In this document: positions 19,086 through 27,941 of the stretch, one piece after another | How the letters are laid out: each line of letters opens with the position of its first letter | Position numbering within the stretch: the stretch's first letter is position 1 | NCBI RefSeq assembly: GCF_002042965.1 | Contig: NZ_MZNT01000012.1 | Span: 62,001 to 126,000, forward strand | DNA from: Paenibacillus sp. 32352 | GTDB lineage: Bacteria; Bacillota; Bacilli; Paenibacillales; NBRC-103111 | Direction of reading: 5' to 3' | DNA: 64,000 nt | Notes under the pieces: model-generated | What the model was told of the DNA's origin: nothing | The model's database searches: none | Seen by the model: only the letters and a program-made list of their open reading frames with translations | Program-made: the position numbers and the translations under genes

Positions 19086-19102
19086 ACTGGGAGGGATTTG
19101 CT

Positions 19103-20095
19103 TTGACAAGTGATTCGGCATCGGTAGAACGGGTCGTCAAAGAAGGATTGGATATCGTTGTTCTCAGCGAACCGGCTACCGGCTCCACAGCAGAGATCAT
19201 TACTGGCATCGGGAACAATCTTATTCGTTTTGAAAGCGGAGGCCATCCGGTCATCGAGCCGCCGGCCCGTCTGCAGATGCTGCAAACGGAGGCGTTTGCG
19301 CCATTCCAATACGGCATGCCTATCTTGTTTCCCCCCAATCGCGTACATAAGGGAAGGTTCAGCTATCGGGGAAGGGAATACGGATTGCCCATTAACGAGC
19401 CTCCGGATTTTCATCTGCATGGGGAACTGTGTAAAAGGGCGTGGGAGGTAGTGAAAATGGGGGTATCGGACGATGGCGGAGCGTATGTAACAAGCCGTTT
19501 TAGCTACGCTTCCCATCCGGACCTAATGGCTTATTTTCCTCACTCACTGACCTTTACGATGACGTTCCGGTTATTGAAGGGACGTCTATATTTGGAAGGC
19601 ACCATTGTAAATGAGGGAGAGGAAGAGTCGCCTTTTGCATTCGGGCTTCACCCTTATTTTTCCCTGCCTTTCCATCGTGGAGGAGAAATCATTCTCCACG
19701 CTCCTGCCTTGGAGGAGTGGCCTGTAACTTCTCAGGCAATGGTTAAGGGCCTGCCTTCGCAGACCGAGTTCAGCCAAAGTCTTAACGAAGGCATCTCGAT
19801 CGTGGAGTATCCCGAACTGGGCTGTTCGCTGATTACCCTTAAGGAAGGCGGGGCCGCCTGCCGAATCGACGTGCCTGATAACGCGTATTCCATCCTCTTT
19901 CGTCCCGGCCCGGAGTTCCCTTATCTGGTGCTGTTCCGACCGGACTGGTCCTCGGCTTATTCTCTGGAGCCTTATACGTATGTGACCGACGCGTTTAATT
20001 TGCCTTATGAATCGGAACGGACTGGAGCCAGAGGCCTCTTGCCGGGAGAAACATTCCGCTTTGAGACTTCCATGTGGACCGAGAAGCTGGGTTGA
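19103..20095 (+). CDS. Aldose 1-epimerase (mutarotase)-like protein
   Basis: 330 residues from a TTG start behind GGGAGGGA. The galactose-mutarotase fold is suggested by the phrases FQYGMPILFPPNRV, FHLHGELCKRAWEV, FAFGLHPYFSLPF and FRPGPEFPYLVLFRPDW. The last three carry the histidines and the glutamate expected for catalysis. It probably interconverts anomers of a sugar or sugar acid before the downstream dehydrogenase. It is first gene of a + strand operon that continues to 25742. Substrate is unknown. Confidence 0.8.
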   Translation: MTSDSASVERVVKEGLDIVVLSEPATGSTAEIITGIGNNLIRFESGGHPVIEPPARLQMLQTEAFAPFQYGMPILFPPNRVHKGRFSYRGREYGLPINEPPDFHLHGELCKRAWEVVKMGVSDDGGAYVTSRFSYASHPDLMAYFPHSLTFTMTFRLLKGRLYLEGTIVNEGEEESPFAFGLHPYFSLPFHRGGEIILHAPALEEWPVTSQAMVKGLPSQTEFSQSLNEGISIVEYPELGCSLITLKEGGAACRIDVPDNAYSILFRPGPEFPYLVLFRPDWSSAYSLEPYTYVTDAFNLPYESERTGARGLLPGETFRFETSMWTEKLG

Positions 20096-20194
20096 CGGTT
20101 TCGTTTTGCAAGATGCTGCCGCAGTTGGCGAAGGAAGCGTGTTGAGCTGTTTTTTGCATGTCATTCGCTAATTTGACTATAAGGAGGAATCGGC

Positions 20195-21301
20195 TTGAAT
20201 TCGATGGATTTGGATTTATCTATACGACCGCAGCTGCCCAATCGGAAAGATTTCAGAATCGGCTGTATCGGTTCCGGGTTTATTATGAGGGACTGTCACC
20301 TGGTTGCATATCGGGATGCGGGATTTACTCCAGCAGCCATAGCCTCAAGAACTTTTGAAAATGCCAAAGCGGTGGCTGACCTGCGGGGTATTGGGAAGGT
20401 GTACGAAAAGTGGGAAGAGCTAATAAGCGATCCCGAGATCGAGATTTTGGACATTGCCATCCCGCCGGATAAACAGCTTGAGGTGGTAAAAAAGGCCGTG
20501 AAGCAAAAGCACATCAGAGGCATTTTGTGCCAGAAGCCGTTGGCCATGAATTCACGTGAAGCTTCCGAAATCGTCCAGCTTTGTGAAGAGGCAGGCATCA
20601 AACTAGGGGTCAATTCGAATATGCGTTACGATCAATCGATCCGTGCCCTCAAGGCGCTGCTGGACCGGGGAGATCTTGGAATGCCCGTCTTGGCCACAAT
20701 CGAAATGCGCGCGATTCCCCACTGGCAGGATTTTCTGCATCAGTACGAGAACGTCGAAATTTTGAACATGGGGATCCACCATATCGATACGTTCCGGTAC
20801 TTATTCGGAAACCCGTTGAAAATCACGGCTGTCGCAAGACGAGACCCGCGAACGGCATTCCGGCATATTGACGGTATTTCCCAATATTCGTTCCAGTACG
20901 CTAACGAGCTGTTGGCGACAAGTCTTGATGATGTCTGGGCATGGCCGGGCGAAGGCACCGAGAAGGACATCTACATCAAGTGGAGAGTGGTTGGACTGGA
21001 CGGTCTGGCACAAGGGACAATTGGATGGCCCTCCTATCCGGAGCGGGTACCCAGTACGATCGAATATACGACCAAAACATCGCCGAATGAGTGGCATCGT
21101 CCAACCTGGGATGAGGTATGGTTTCCGGATGCTTTTCAAGGGACGATGGCTCAATTGCTTCGGGCGGTAGAGACGGACAGCGAACCTGAGATTAGCGGCA
21201 GGGACAATCTGCTGACGATGGCTGCCGTGGATGGATGCTACCGATCGATTGCAGAAGGGCGCACGATTTTGTTTGAGGAAGTGGCTAGTCCATTCAAATA
21301 A
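20195..21301 (+). CDS. Gfo/Idh/MocA-family NAD(P)-dependent oxidoreductase
   Basis: 368 residues. The TTG start is chosen because AAGGAGGA lies 6-7 bases upstream; the ATG three codons later is too far. The Rossmann motif IGCIGSGFI is near residue 20. The family's EKP signature appears as QKPLAMN near 115, with the catalytic lysine kept but Glu replaced by Gln. The C-terminal half has the alpha/beta substrate domain with GIHHIDTFRYLFG near 190. The family oxidises inositols, sugars and amino-cyclitols. Beside a MocC-like isomerase and a MocD/MocE-like oxygenase pair, a cyclitol or methylated sugar is a reasonable guess. Confidence 0.87.
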   Translation: MNSMDLDLSIRPQLPNRKDFRIGCIGSGFIMRDCHLVAYRDAGFTPAAIASRTFENAKAVADLRGIGKVYEKWEELISDPEIEILDIAIPPDKQLEVVKKAVKQKHIRGILCQKPLAMNSREASEIVQLCEEAGIKLGVNSNMRYDQSIRALKALLDRGDLGMPVLATIEMRAIPHWQDFLHQYENVEILNMGIHHIDTFRYLFGNPLKITAVARRDPRTAFRHIDGISQYSFQYANELLATSLDDVWAWPGEGTEKDIYIKWRVVGLDGLAQGTIGWPSYPERVPSTIEYTTKTSPNEWHRPTWDEVWFPDAFQGTMAQLLRAVETDSEPEISGRDNLLTMAAVDGCYRSIAEGRTILFEEVASPFK

Positions 21302-21322
21302 CGTTTTGGGAGGCGATGATTC

Positions 21323-22225
21323 ATGATTTCAGTAGGTATTTTTAACGGATACTACCCGTATACATTGGCGGAAACGATTTCACGAATTCAGAAGGACGGC
21401 TTTTCCTGTGTTCAACTGGATCTATCCTTCAAAGATCTGGATGTAACCGCTCATAATTTGGATAGGAACAAGGCACAATTCATTCAGCATGCATTCCGCG
21501 ATGCTAACCTGCCGATAGTGGCCATCTCGGGATATACCAATATTATTCATCCTAACCCGGATATTCGGGAACAGAACATCGCAGGGTTAAAGAATCTCCT
21601 GCGCTATGCCCGCGACCTGGGAACTCCGTATGTCATCAGCGAAACCGGTACATATAACCAAGAAAGCGATTGGGTCTGGGATTCGAAGAACGGAACAGAG
21701 GAAGCTTATGAAGAGATATGCAGACAGATTGAAGACCTGGCAAAATTCGCTTACGAGCATGGTTCGGTGTTCCTGGTTGAGAACTATGTGAATAATATCA
21801 TTGGTTCGGTCGATCAACTGACCCGGCTGTTCTCCGATGTGAATCATCCGGGGCTCGGCTTGCTAATGGACCCAACCAACTATTTTACGGACACGAACAT
21901 TCATCATGTGGATGAAGAGATTCACCGCATCTTCAATGCATTGGGTGACAGAATCAAGATTGCCCACGCCAAGGACTGTAAGCCGGCGGAGGATACAGGG
22001 GAAAAGCACGCCAATATCGACGCTGCCGAATCCCATACATTCCGAGGAGCGGGGGCTGTCGAGCTTCCGGCGCCGGGACTGGGCATACTGAACTACGATC
22101 TGTACTTGGCCCGGTTGGCGAAGCTGCACCCGAATATTCCGATCATTATTGAGCACCTCGACGAGGCCGACATTCCCCGTGCCAAGCGGTTTCTGGACGG
22201 CAAGCTGAAGCGACTGGGCGTCTAA
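21323..22225 (+). CDS. Sugar phosphate isomerase/epimerase (IolE/MocC-like TIM barrel)
   Basis: 300 residues, ATG with GGGAGGCGATG upstream. AP-endonuclease-2/xylose-isomerase-like barrel. The four metal-binding positions of the family are visible: Glu in VFLVENYVNN, Asp in LGLLMDPTNY, His in RIKIAHAKDC, and Glu in IPIIIEHLDE. Members isomerise or epimerise keto sugars or dehydrate inosose. It lies 22 bases after the dehydrogenase and probably uses its product. Family is clear, exact reaction not. Confidence 0.87.
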   Translation: MISVGIFNGYYPYTLAETISRIQKDGFSCVQLDLSFKDLDVTAHNLDRNKAQFIQHAFRDANLPIVAISGYTNIIHPNPDIREQNIAGLKNLLRYARDLGTPYVISETGTYNQESDWVWDSKNGTEEAYEEICRQIEDLAKFAYEHGSVFLVENYVNNIIGSVDQLTRLFSDVNHPGLGLLMDPTNYFTDTNIHHVDEEIHRIFNALGDRIKIAHAKDCKPAEDTGEKHANIDAAESHTFRGAGAVELPAPGLGILNYDLYLARLAKLHPNIPIIIEHLDEADIPRAKRFLDGKLKRLGV

Positions 22226-22313
22226 ACCAACCCTTGAACGTTTGATTGGTGGATAAGCGTGCAAAGAAGCGCGCTTATCCGTTACCAATTGACCGATAGA
22301 AAGGAGCTTTGAG

Positions 22314-23414
22314 ATGGAAGTACAGATCAAGAGAAGGGATTACAGTATTACAGGACCGGAGGGCAAACGTGCGGAGGAACGGGGACTGGTAGCAGCCGAA
22401 TGGTACACAAGCCCGATTCCCCGGCAGAAAATGAAGGAATTGATGAAGAGAAAGGATGGTCCTGCGATACGGGATACGATAATATGGTTCGGCGGACTTG
22501 TTCTCTTAGGTTATCTGGCCTTTCTTTCCTGGGGGACCTGGTGGGCGGTACCGGCCTTTCTGGCGTATGGAATTCTCTACGCTACGCCAGGCGATTCCAG
22601 ATGGCATGAATGCGGACACGGTACGGCATTCAAAACGCCTTGGATGAACGAGGTTCTATATCAGATCGCTTCCTTTATGGTGCTTCGCTCGGCTACTCCG
22701 TGGCGTTGGAGCCATGCACGGCATCATACGGATACGATTATCGTAGGACGCGACCCGGAAATCATTACGGAGAGACCGCCCATTTGGAAGCAGCTTCTGC
22801 TGGAGGTTTTCCATTTATACGGTGGTCCCATAGAAATCAAGCGGTTCCTTCTGCATACTTTCGGCAAATTGGAGGCTCAAGAGAAGGAATATATCCCTGA
22901 ATCCCAGTATAAGAAAACGTTCTGGGAAGCACGTGTGTACATGTTGATCATACTGGGGGTTATTGGAGCTTGTCTCTACGCCGGAAGCCTGCTGCCGGCC
23001 ATGTTTGTATTCCTACCCTCGTTCTATGGTGGTATCGTCGTCATTACCTTCGGCATCACCCAGCATCTCGGCTTATACGAAGACGTCCTGGATCATCGGC
23101 TGAATACCCGTACGATCTATATGAATCCGGTGTTTCGGTTCTTGTACTGGAACATGAATTATCATACGGAACACCATATGTTCCCGATGGTTCCCTATCA
23201 TGCGCTCCCGAAGCTGCACGAGGAGATGAAGGCGGACTGCCCGGCTGCGCGAACCAGTCTTTGGGCGGCTCTGGTAGAGGTCATTACAGCGCTGCGCAAG
23301 CAGAAGCAGGATCCGGCTTATGTGGTTGTCAAACCGCTGCCAAGCACGGCACGCCCCTATATGTATGGGATCCCCAACGAATTGGATCTCGAATTACAAT
23401 TATCGAGGTCTTAG
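22314..23414 (+). CDS. Membrane di-iron oxygenase of the fatty-acid-desaturase fold (MocD-like)
   Basis: 366 residues. Three histidine boxes hold the di-iron centre: HECGH at 98-102, HARHH at 134-138, and HTEHH at about 284-288, plus an extra HLGLYEDVLDH segment. Two pairs of membrane spans flank them. A fatty-acid desaturase would also fit this fold. The adjacent Rieske ferredoxin and the sugar-type enzymes on both sides instead favour the MocD-type monooxygenase that works on rhizopine (an O-methyl inosamine). The likely reaction would be oxidative O-demethylation, which is inference. SD is AAAGGAGC before the ATG. No ferredoxin reductase is encoded nearby. Confidence 0.82.
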   Translation: MEVQIKRRDYSITGPEGKRAEERGLVAAEWYTSPIPRQKMKELMKRKDGPAIRDTIIWFGGLVLLGYLAFLSWGTWWAVPAFLAYGILYATPGDSRWHECGHGTAFKTPWMNEVLYQIASFMVLRSATPWRWSHARHHTDTIIVGRDPEIITERPPIWKQLLLEVFHLYGGPIEIKRFLLHTFGKLEAQEKEYIPESQYKKTFWEARVYMLIILGVIGACLYAGSLLPAMFVFLPSFYGGIVVITFGITQHLGLYEDVLDHRLNTRTIYMNPVFRFLYWNMNYHTEHHMFPMVPYHALPKLHEEMKADCPAARTSLWAALVEVITALRKQKQDPAYVVVKPLPSTARPYMYGIPNELDLELQLSRS

Positions 23415-23451
23415 CGTTAAAGAGCGTCGTAAACAAAGGAGTGAAGCCGGC

Positions 23452-23769
23452 ATGAAGGTAACAGAATGGCTGGAAGTCTGCCATATGGAGGATATTGAAC
23501 TGGAAGATGTCATAAGATTTGACCATGACGACCGCACTTTTGCCGTGTATCGTACCGATAAAGGTGAATATTTTGCAACCGACGGATACTGCACCCATGA
23601 GAAAATTCATCTTTCGAACGGGCTCGTTATGGGGAGTGTTATTGAATGCCCGAAGCACAACGGCCGTTTCGATATAAAGACCGGTGCAGCCAAACGAGCG
23701 CCCGTGTGTGTCGATCTTAAGACGTATCCGGTAAAGATAGAGAATGACAAAGTATTTATTCAGCTTTAA
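23452..23769 (+). CDS. Rieske-type [2Fe-2S] ferredoxin (MocE-like)
   Basis: 105 residues from the ATG at 23452, chosen because AAAGGAGTG precedes it; the frame is open upstream, overlapping the oxygenase gene. The cluster ligands are Cys47-x-His49 and Cys66-x2-His69 (GYCTHE and ECPKHNG). The size and lack of other domains indicate a stand-alone electron-transfer protein, not an oxygenase subunit. It follows the desaturase-fold oxygenase by 37 bases and should be its electron donor, as MocE is proposed to be for MocD. Confidence 0.92.
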   Translation: MKVTEWLEVCHMEDIELEDVIRFDHDDRTFAVYRTDKGEYFATDGYCTHEKIHLSNGLVMGSVIECPKHNGRFDIKTGAAKRAPVCVDLKTYPVKIENDKVFIQL

Positions 23770-23890
23770 AAAGTGTTGTGAAAAACCAGAATCAGGAAAT
23801 CTGGGGACAACAGCGGTTGGAAGCTGCTTTCGCATGCGCAGTTATCGTTTTTCACCACCCATTTAAAGATCAGGAGGTCTAGGGAGCCAT

Positions 23891-24880
23891 ATGATACAAA
23901 AGAATCCATTCGGGAAGCTGGAAACATCCGTTTCCCGCTTAGGCTTTGGAGCTATGGGTCTGGGCGGCGTGTTTGGGCAATATGGAGAAAAAGAACTGAT
24001 CCGGTCCGTCTTGAACTGTCTGGAGCAAGGCGTCAACTTTATTGATACGGCCCGTAATTACGGGGAATCGGAAAGAATTCTCGGGCTAGCTCTGAGAGAA
24101 TGGACCGGTGAGAAGCCGTTCATCGCTTCCAAAATCCAGTCCCGAGGCCCCGGCAATCTAGGGTGGGGCCAGCCGATTCCTATAGAGACAGCCTACCCCA
24201 AGGGCTGGCTTAGAGAAAGCACAGAAATTTCGCTCAAGCTGCTTGGTGTAGAGACGATTGATTTAATGCAGCTTCACCAATATTGGCCCCAATGGGATCG
24301 CGTTGATTATTGGATGGAGGAGCTGCTCCAGCTAAAGCAGGAGGGGAAGATCCGCGGAATCGGAATTTCGCTTCCCGATCAGCGCCATGACCTTGCCTTA
24401 TCACTCGTACAGAGCGGAAAGATTGATTCGGTGCAGACGGTATTTCATCTATTCGATCCTCTTCCTCTGGATTGCCTGATTCCATTTTGCGTTGAGAACC
24501 ATGTTGCCGTCATCGCACGCTGTATTCTGGACGAAGGGGGATTGACGGGTTTTCTACGGGAAGACACTCCATTCGAAGAAGGGGATTTCCGCAAATCATA
24601 CTTCGATTATTTGCCCCGTTCTATCTATATAGAGCGAGTGAACCGCTTGAAGGAGGCTTTCGTCCTCCAATATGCCGATAGCTTAGCCGAGCTGGCCATC
24701 CGGTTTGTTCTCCAACATCCGGGAGTGACGACGGCAATCAGCTCGATGCATGTGATGAAGTATGCCGATGAAAACATTGCAGCCGCCGGTAAACCGCCTT
24801 TGCCAGAGGACGTATTTGAAGATATTCGCCGTCATTATAGATGGGTGAGGAATTTCTATGAAACCAAATATTGGGCCTAA
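23891..24880 (+). CDS. Aldo/keto reductase
   Basis: 329 residues, ATG behind AGGAGG and a second AGGGAG. The AKR barrel is recognised from FGAMGLGG, the catalytic Asp-Tyr region NFIDTARNYGESE (positions ~52-64), the catalytic Lys in FIASKIQSR, and His in IDLMQLHQYW near 125. NADP-dependent reduction or oxidation of a sugar or aldehyde is expected. Its last 23 bases overlap the next gene, so the pair is co-translated. Role in this pathway is unknown. Confidence 0.88.
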   Translation: MIQKNPFGKLETSVSRLGFGAMGLGGVFGQYGEKELIRSVLNCLEQGVNFIDTARNYGESERILGLALREWTGEKPFIASKIQSRGPGNLGWGQPIPIETAYPKGWLRESTEISLKLLGVETIDLMQLHQYWPQWDRVDYWMEELLQLKQEGKIRGIGISLPDQRHDLALSLVQSGKIDSVQTVFHLFDPLPLDCLIPFCVENHVAVIARCILDEGGLTGFLREDTPFEEGDFRKSYFDYLPRSIYIERVNRLKEAFVLQYADSLAELAIRFVLQHPGVTTAISSMHVMKYADENIAAAGKPPLPEDVFEDIRRHYRWVRNFYETKYWA

Positions 24881-25742
24881 AGTGTTATGGTCCGAGCTGC
24901 TGCCGTATGAATTCAGAGCCAGGTTGGCGGAGTGCCCGGCTGTTTATCTGCCGCTTGGGATTTGTGAGCCGCATGGGCAGGTTAGTGCCTTTGGACTCGA
25001 TTTATTTAAAGCGGAATGGCTCTGTATCGAAGCGGCTCGTCGTACAGGAGGGATCGTAGCACCCTCTATGGGCTATCACATTCATGAAACCGGATACCAC
25101 GCCAGATGGCTGGAGGAGGAAGTAGGGGAAACCGATCCTCTCCTAACCGGCATTCCTCCCGCGGTGATGATTCATTTATTTCTATACCAGCTTAGGTCCT
25201 TCGTCAACGCGGGATTCCGAACCATTGTCGTCGTTTCAGGACATAGCGGAGGCAATCAAGCGGATTTGCGCCAAGCAGCTGCTGTCTTTATGGAGCATGT
25301 TCCGGTTACCGTATGGGTCCAAAGCGATCCTGAGCTTGTGGATGGACTGTACACAGGGGATCATGCGGGAAAGTACGAGCTTTCCCAGCAAATGTACCTT
25401 CGTCCTGATCTGGTGGATATGGAGGCGAGGGCATGGGAGAATGTGCCGGGCTCCGGAGGGAAGATGGCGCTCGGTGACGATGCGGATGAAGCAACGGCTG
25501 AGCTGGGACAAAGCATTATGAATGCTTGTCTGGACCGTCTTTGTGCCGCAGTTTGTTCATTAAACAGGGCTAGAGACACCAAGACCATTCCGCCGCTAAC
25601 GTACGCAAGCATCGAAGAAATATGGCGCCGAGTATTATCCGGCTCTAAGTCCTGGGTTACGGCTCTGCCGTGGCCGGATCAAAAACCGGTATCCTCCCAT
25701 TCGCGGTGGAAAACGTACGAGTATTACAGGTTGGACAGTTAG
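24858..25742 (+). CDS. Creatininase-family metal amidohydrolase / keto-cyclitol hydrolase
   Basis: 294 residues; the ATG lies inside the end of the upstream gene with GGTGAGG before it. Metal-site motifs of the creatininase family are present: PLGICEPHGQ with Glu and His, FGLDLFKAE with Asp, VVVSGHSGGN, and GDHAGKYELS with the late Glu. The family includes creatininase, MftE, and the 3-dehydro-scyllo-inosose hydrolase (IolN) of the Thermotoga inositol pathway. Given the Gfo/Idh/MocA and isomerase neighbours, ring-opening of an oxidised cyclitol is the most attractive reading, but it is inference. It appears to end the operon. Confidence 0.82.
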   Translation: MKPNIGPKVLWSELLPYEFRARLAECPAVYLPLGICEPHGQVSAFGLDLFKAEWLCIEAARRTGGIVAPSMGYHIHETGYHARWLEEEVGETDPLLTGIPPAVMIHLFLYQLRSFVNAGFRTIVVVSGHSGGNQADLRQAAAVFMEHVPVTVWVQSDPELVDGLYTGDHAGKYELSQQMYLRPDLVDMEARAWENVPGSGGKMALGDDADEATAELGQSIMNACLDRLCAAVCSLNRARDTKTIPPLTYASIEEIWRRVLSGSKSWVTALPWPDQKPVSSHSRWKTYEYYRLDS

Positions 25743-25748
25743 TTTTGA

Positions 25749-25901
25749 TTACTAGATGGTTGTGCTCTGCGGCCGTGGCCGAAATTCGTTTGTGCCACCG
25801 ATGGCTATCGGTTGAACTTGTCCGATGCCAACAAACTATTGGAGCCGCTGGGCGTAACCCGTTTGCAAAATTTTACGGAATGTTGGGGGAAATATTCCTA
25901 A
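25749..25901 (+). pseudogene. Possible 3' remnant of a lost gene
   Basis: A 50-codon frame without start or ribosome binding site, open between two stops. Its middle reads like real protein (TDGYRLNLSDANKLLEPLGV), unlike random translation. It follows the creatininase gene directly. The parent family was not recognised, so this is a weak call. Confidence 0.3.
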
Positions 25902-25987
25902 TTGACTTGATAGCAGCGCTATCGTAAAATTTTGTTATGTTAATTTCAGGTAATGCACTTAACTGAAAGTAAGGGGATGATTTATCC

Positions 25988-26320
25988 ATGATTCATCAGC
26001 GTGAATGTCCAATTGAGACACTCATTCATGTTTTAAGCGGCAAATGGAAGCCATTGATTTTATGGCATTTGATTGAATCCAAAAAGAGATTCAACGATCT
26101 GGAAAAGCTTATACCTGATGTTTCACAAAAAATGCTTTCGCAACATCTCCGAGATTTGGAACGAGAGGGCATCGTCGATAGAACGGTCTACCCTACTGTC
26201 CCTCCAAAAGTAGAATATTCTCTTAGCGAATACGGCAGAACTTTGATTCCTGTAGCAGAAGTTATGTGCGCTTGGGGAGAAAATCACAATAAGCGGAAAT
26301 ATGAAGAGCCAGCGTCATAA
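25988..26320 (+). CDS. HxlR-family transcriptional regulator
   Basis: 110 residues, ATG behind AAGGGGATG. The HxlR winged helix is plain: CPIETLIHVLSGKWKPLILW at 7-26, RFNDLEKLIPDVSQKMLSQH in the middle and EYSLSEYGRTL near 80. The single Cys7 near the N-terminus is typical of redox- or aldehyde-sensing members. A terminator follows and the next gene is a NAD(P)H-dependent oxidoreductase, the kind of target HxlR proteins usually control. Confidence 0.93.
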   Translation: MIHQRECPIETLIHVLSGKWKPLILWHLIESKKRFNDLEKLIPDVSQKMLSQHLRDLEREGIVDRTVYPTVPPKVEYSLSEYGRTLIPVAEVMCAWGENHNKRKYEEPAS

Positions 26321-26369
26321 AGCTGCTTCAATGAACTTGTGCACTGATTCAATCAAACTTAAAGCAATA

Positions 26370-26397
26370 ACTGCCATGGGATTCCGGGCAGTTTTTT
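26370..26397 (+). terminator. Terminator after the HxlR gene
   Basis: ACTGCC, 11-base loop, GGCAGT running into TTTTTT. The rest of this 330-base gap holds a possible HxlR operator near 26545-26582 (TTAAGTAAGTACCC ... GGGTTCTTAA, an imperfect inverted repeat) upstream of the next gene. Confidence 0.65.
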
Positions 26398-26650
26398 GTT
26401 TACCTGCAGCTGGACTCCTGATACGAACTAATTTTCGGGTTGGTGATAATAAAACCCCTTATCATGTGGAATTGCCGCCAATCTGTCGTTAAAATCTTCC
26501 CGTCCTCCGCGTGTAACTAGGGTATCCCTTTTTACCATGCTTACTTTTAAGTAAGTACCCTACTAAAAAGTGGGTTCTTAACATCATTCTGAAGCGATGA
26601 TAAGCTTGAGCTAACCAAATATTGGGGTCCATTCAGAGGAGGAAAGAATA

Positions 26651-27379
26651 ATGAAAATTATTGTTTTTGGAGCGACGGGGAACACAGGGAAAAGAGTGTT
26701 GGCACAAGGGATACAAATGGGCCATGAAATGACCGCATTTGTGCGAAATTCTGAGAAACTTTACGATCAACTAGGTGAGCATTCCATTAAGCATGTGAAG
26801 GTGATCGTGGACGATATGATGGACCCGGTGAGAGTCGGTGAGGCGCTCGCGCATCAAGGCGCCGCTATTATTGCAGCTGGCCATGCGGGCCAGGGTGAAG
26901 AGTTTGTTCGTCTCGTTGATAACATTATAAGCCAATGTGAAGCTCAATCTAGTTTCTCTGGGCGGGTATGGATCATGGGAGGAGCCGGACTGCTGGATAT
27001 TCCCTATACGGATCTAATTGGCAACAATTTACCCGGTTTCCCACCTGAGTTTAGAAATCACAACCGGAATTTCGAAAGGCTGCAGCAGACAGGGCTCGAT
27101 TGGTCCATTATGTGTCCGGGAACAATGATGGATTCGCGAGAGTATCCAGCTCCGGTTCATCTGCATGTAACAACGGAAACCTTGCCTATTCCAATTCCGG
27201 AGACGATCAAGGAATATTCCGAGGCAGATATAGCCGGTCACTTGTTCAGCCGACTTCAAGAGATGAATGTAACTTATGACGACGTCGCAAAATGTATGTT
27301 GGACCATCTTGAGCTCGAAGGAGCATTTAAAAGAAAAAGGATCGGTCTAGCCTATCAAAGCAATACTACGGCGCGCTAA
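26651..27379 (+). CDS. NAD(P)-binding SDR/NmrA-like oxidoreductase
   Basis: 242 residues, ATG behind GAGGAGGAAAG. The N-terminus MKIIVFGATGNTGKRVL carries the GxxGxxG dinucleotide motif of atypical short-chain dehydrogenases. The middle has VWIMGGAGLLD, and LDWSIMCPGTMMD is the usual NmrA-type phrase. There is no Tyr-x3-Lys active site, so it may be a redox sensor or atypical reductase. It is followed 14 bases later by a DUF2269 membrane protein. Confidence 0.85.
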   Translation: MKIIVFGATGNTGKRVLAQGIQMGHEMTAFVRNSEKLYDQLGEHSIKHVKVIVDDMMDPVRVGEALAHQGAAIIAAGHAGQGEEFVRLVDNIISQCEAQSSFSGRVWIMGGAGLLDIPYTDLIGNNLPGFPPEFRNHNRNFERLQQTGLDWSIMCPGTMMDSREYPAPVHLHVTTETLPIPIPETIKEYSEADIAGHLFSRLQEMNVTYDDVAKCMLDHLELEGAFKRKRIGLAYQSNTTAR

Positions 27380-27393
27380 GGAGAAGGGGGATA

Positions 27394-27852
27394 ATGGGTT
27401 TGTTTGGATTCCTGCTCGTTTTGCATATAGTGGCTTCAATCGCCATAATGGGCCCTGCTTTCGTGATGCCCTTCATTCGAAGATCCGCTAAAACCGCAAA
27501 TCAGCTGCACTTTACTTTTGGGATAACGACCAAGCTTGCCATAATGCCTAAAATTGGCGGAACCGTACTTATAGTAACCGGGGTTTGGCTTATGATCATA
27601 ACCAAGATGGGGTTAGCCCAAATATGGCTGAATGTATCCATTCTTTTATCGCTGCTTCTGATCGTCATGATCGACGGATGGATCGAGCCGCGTATGAAAA
27701 AGATCATAAAGCTCATATCTGAAAGTCAAAACCAGGGTAATGAAATACCCGCCGAGTTCGGCCAGTTAATAAAAAAGATCGTACCAATCGAGACGGCAGC
27801 ACAGCTGCTCATGATTGCCATATTGGTGCTTATGGTCATTAAGCCATTTTAA
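27394..27852 (+). CDS. DUF2269-type integral membrane protein
   Basis: 152 residues with four predicted membrane spans (about 3-24, 50-68, 75-92, 133-150). The opening FLLVLHIVASIAIMGPAFVM with a conserved His resembles DUF2269 proteins. Start has AAGGAGAAGGGGG in front. It is in one transcript with the SDR-like gene. Function is unknown; the conserved His raises the possibility of a heme or redox role, which is not demonstrated. Confidence 0.75.
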   Translation: MGLFGFLLVLHIVASIAIMGPAFVMPFIRRSAKTANQLHFTFGITTKLAIMPKIGGTVLIVTGVWLMIITKMGLAQIWLNVSILLSLLLIVMIDGWIEPRMKKIIKLISESQNQGNEIPAEFGQLIKKIVPIETAAQLLMIAILVLMVIKPF

Positions 27853-27941
27853 TGAAGCTGATGGGAGCTTCCTAACCACATTTTGATCGCTAACGAATCC
27901 GTAAACATCAGTAAAAGGACTTACATGGGAGGAGGGAATCA

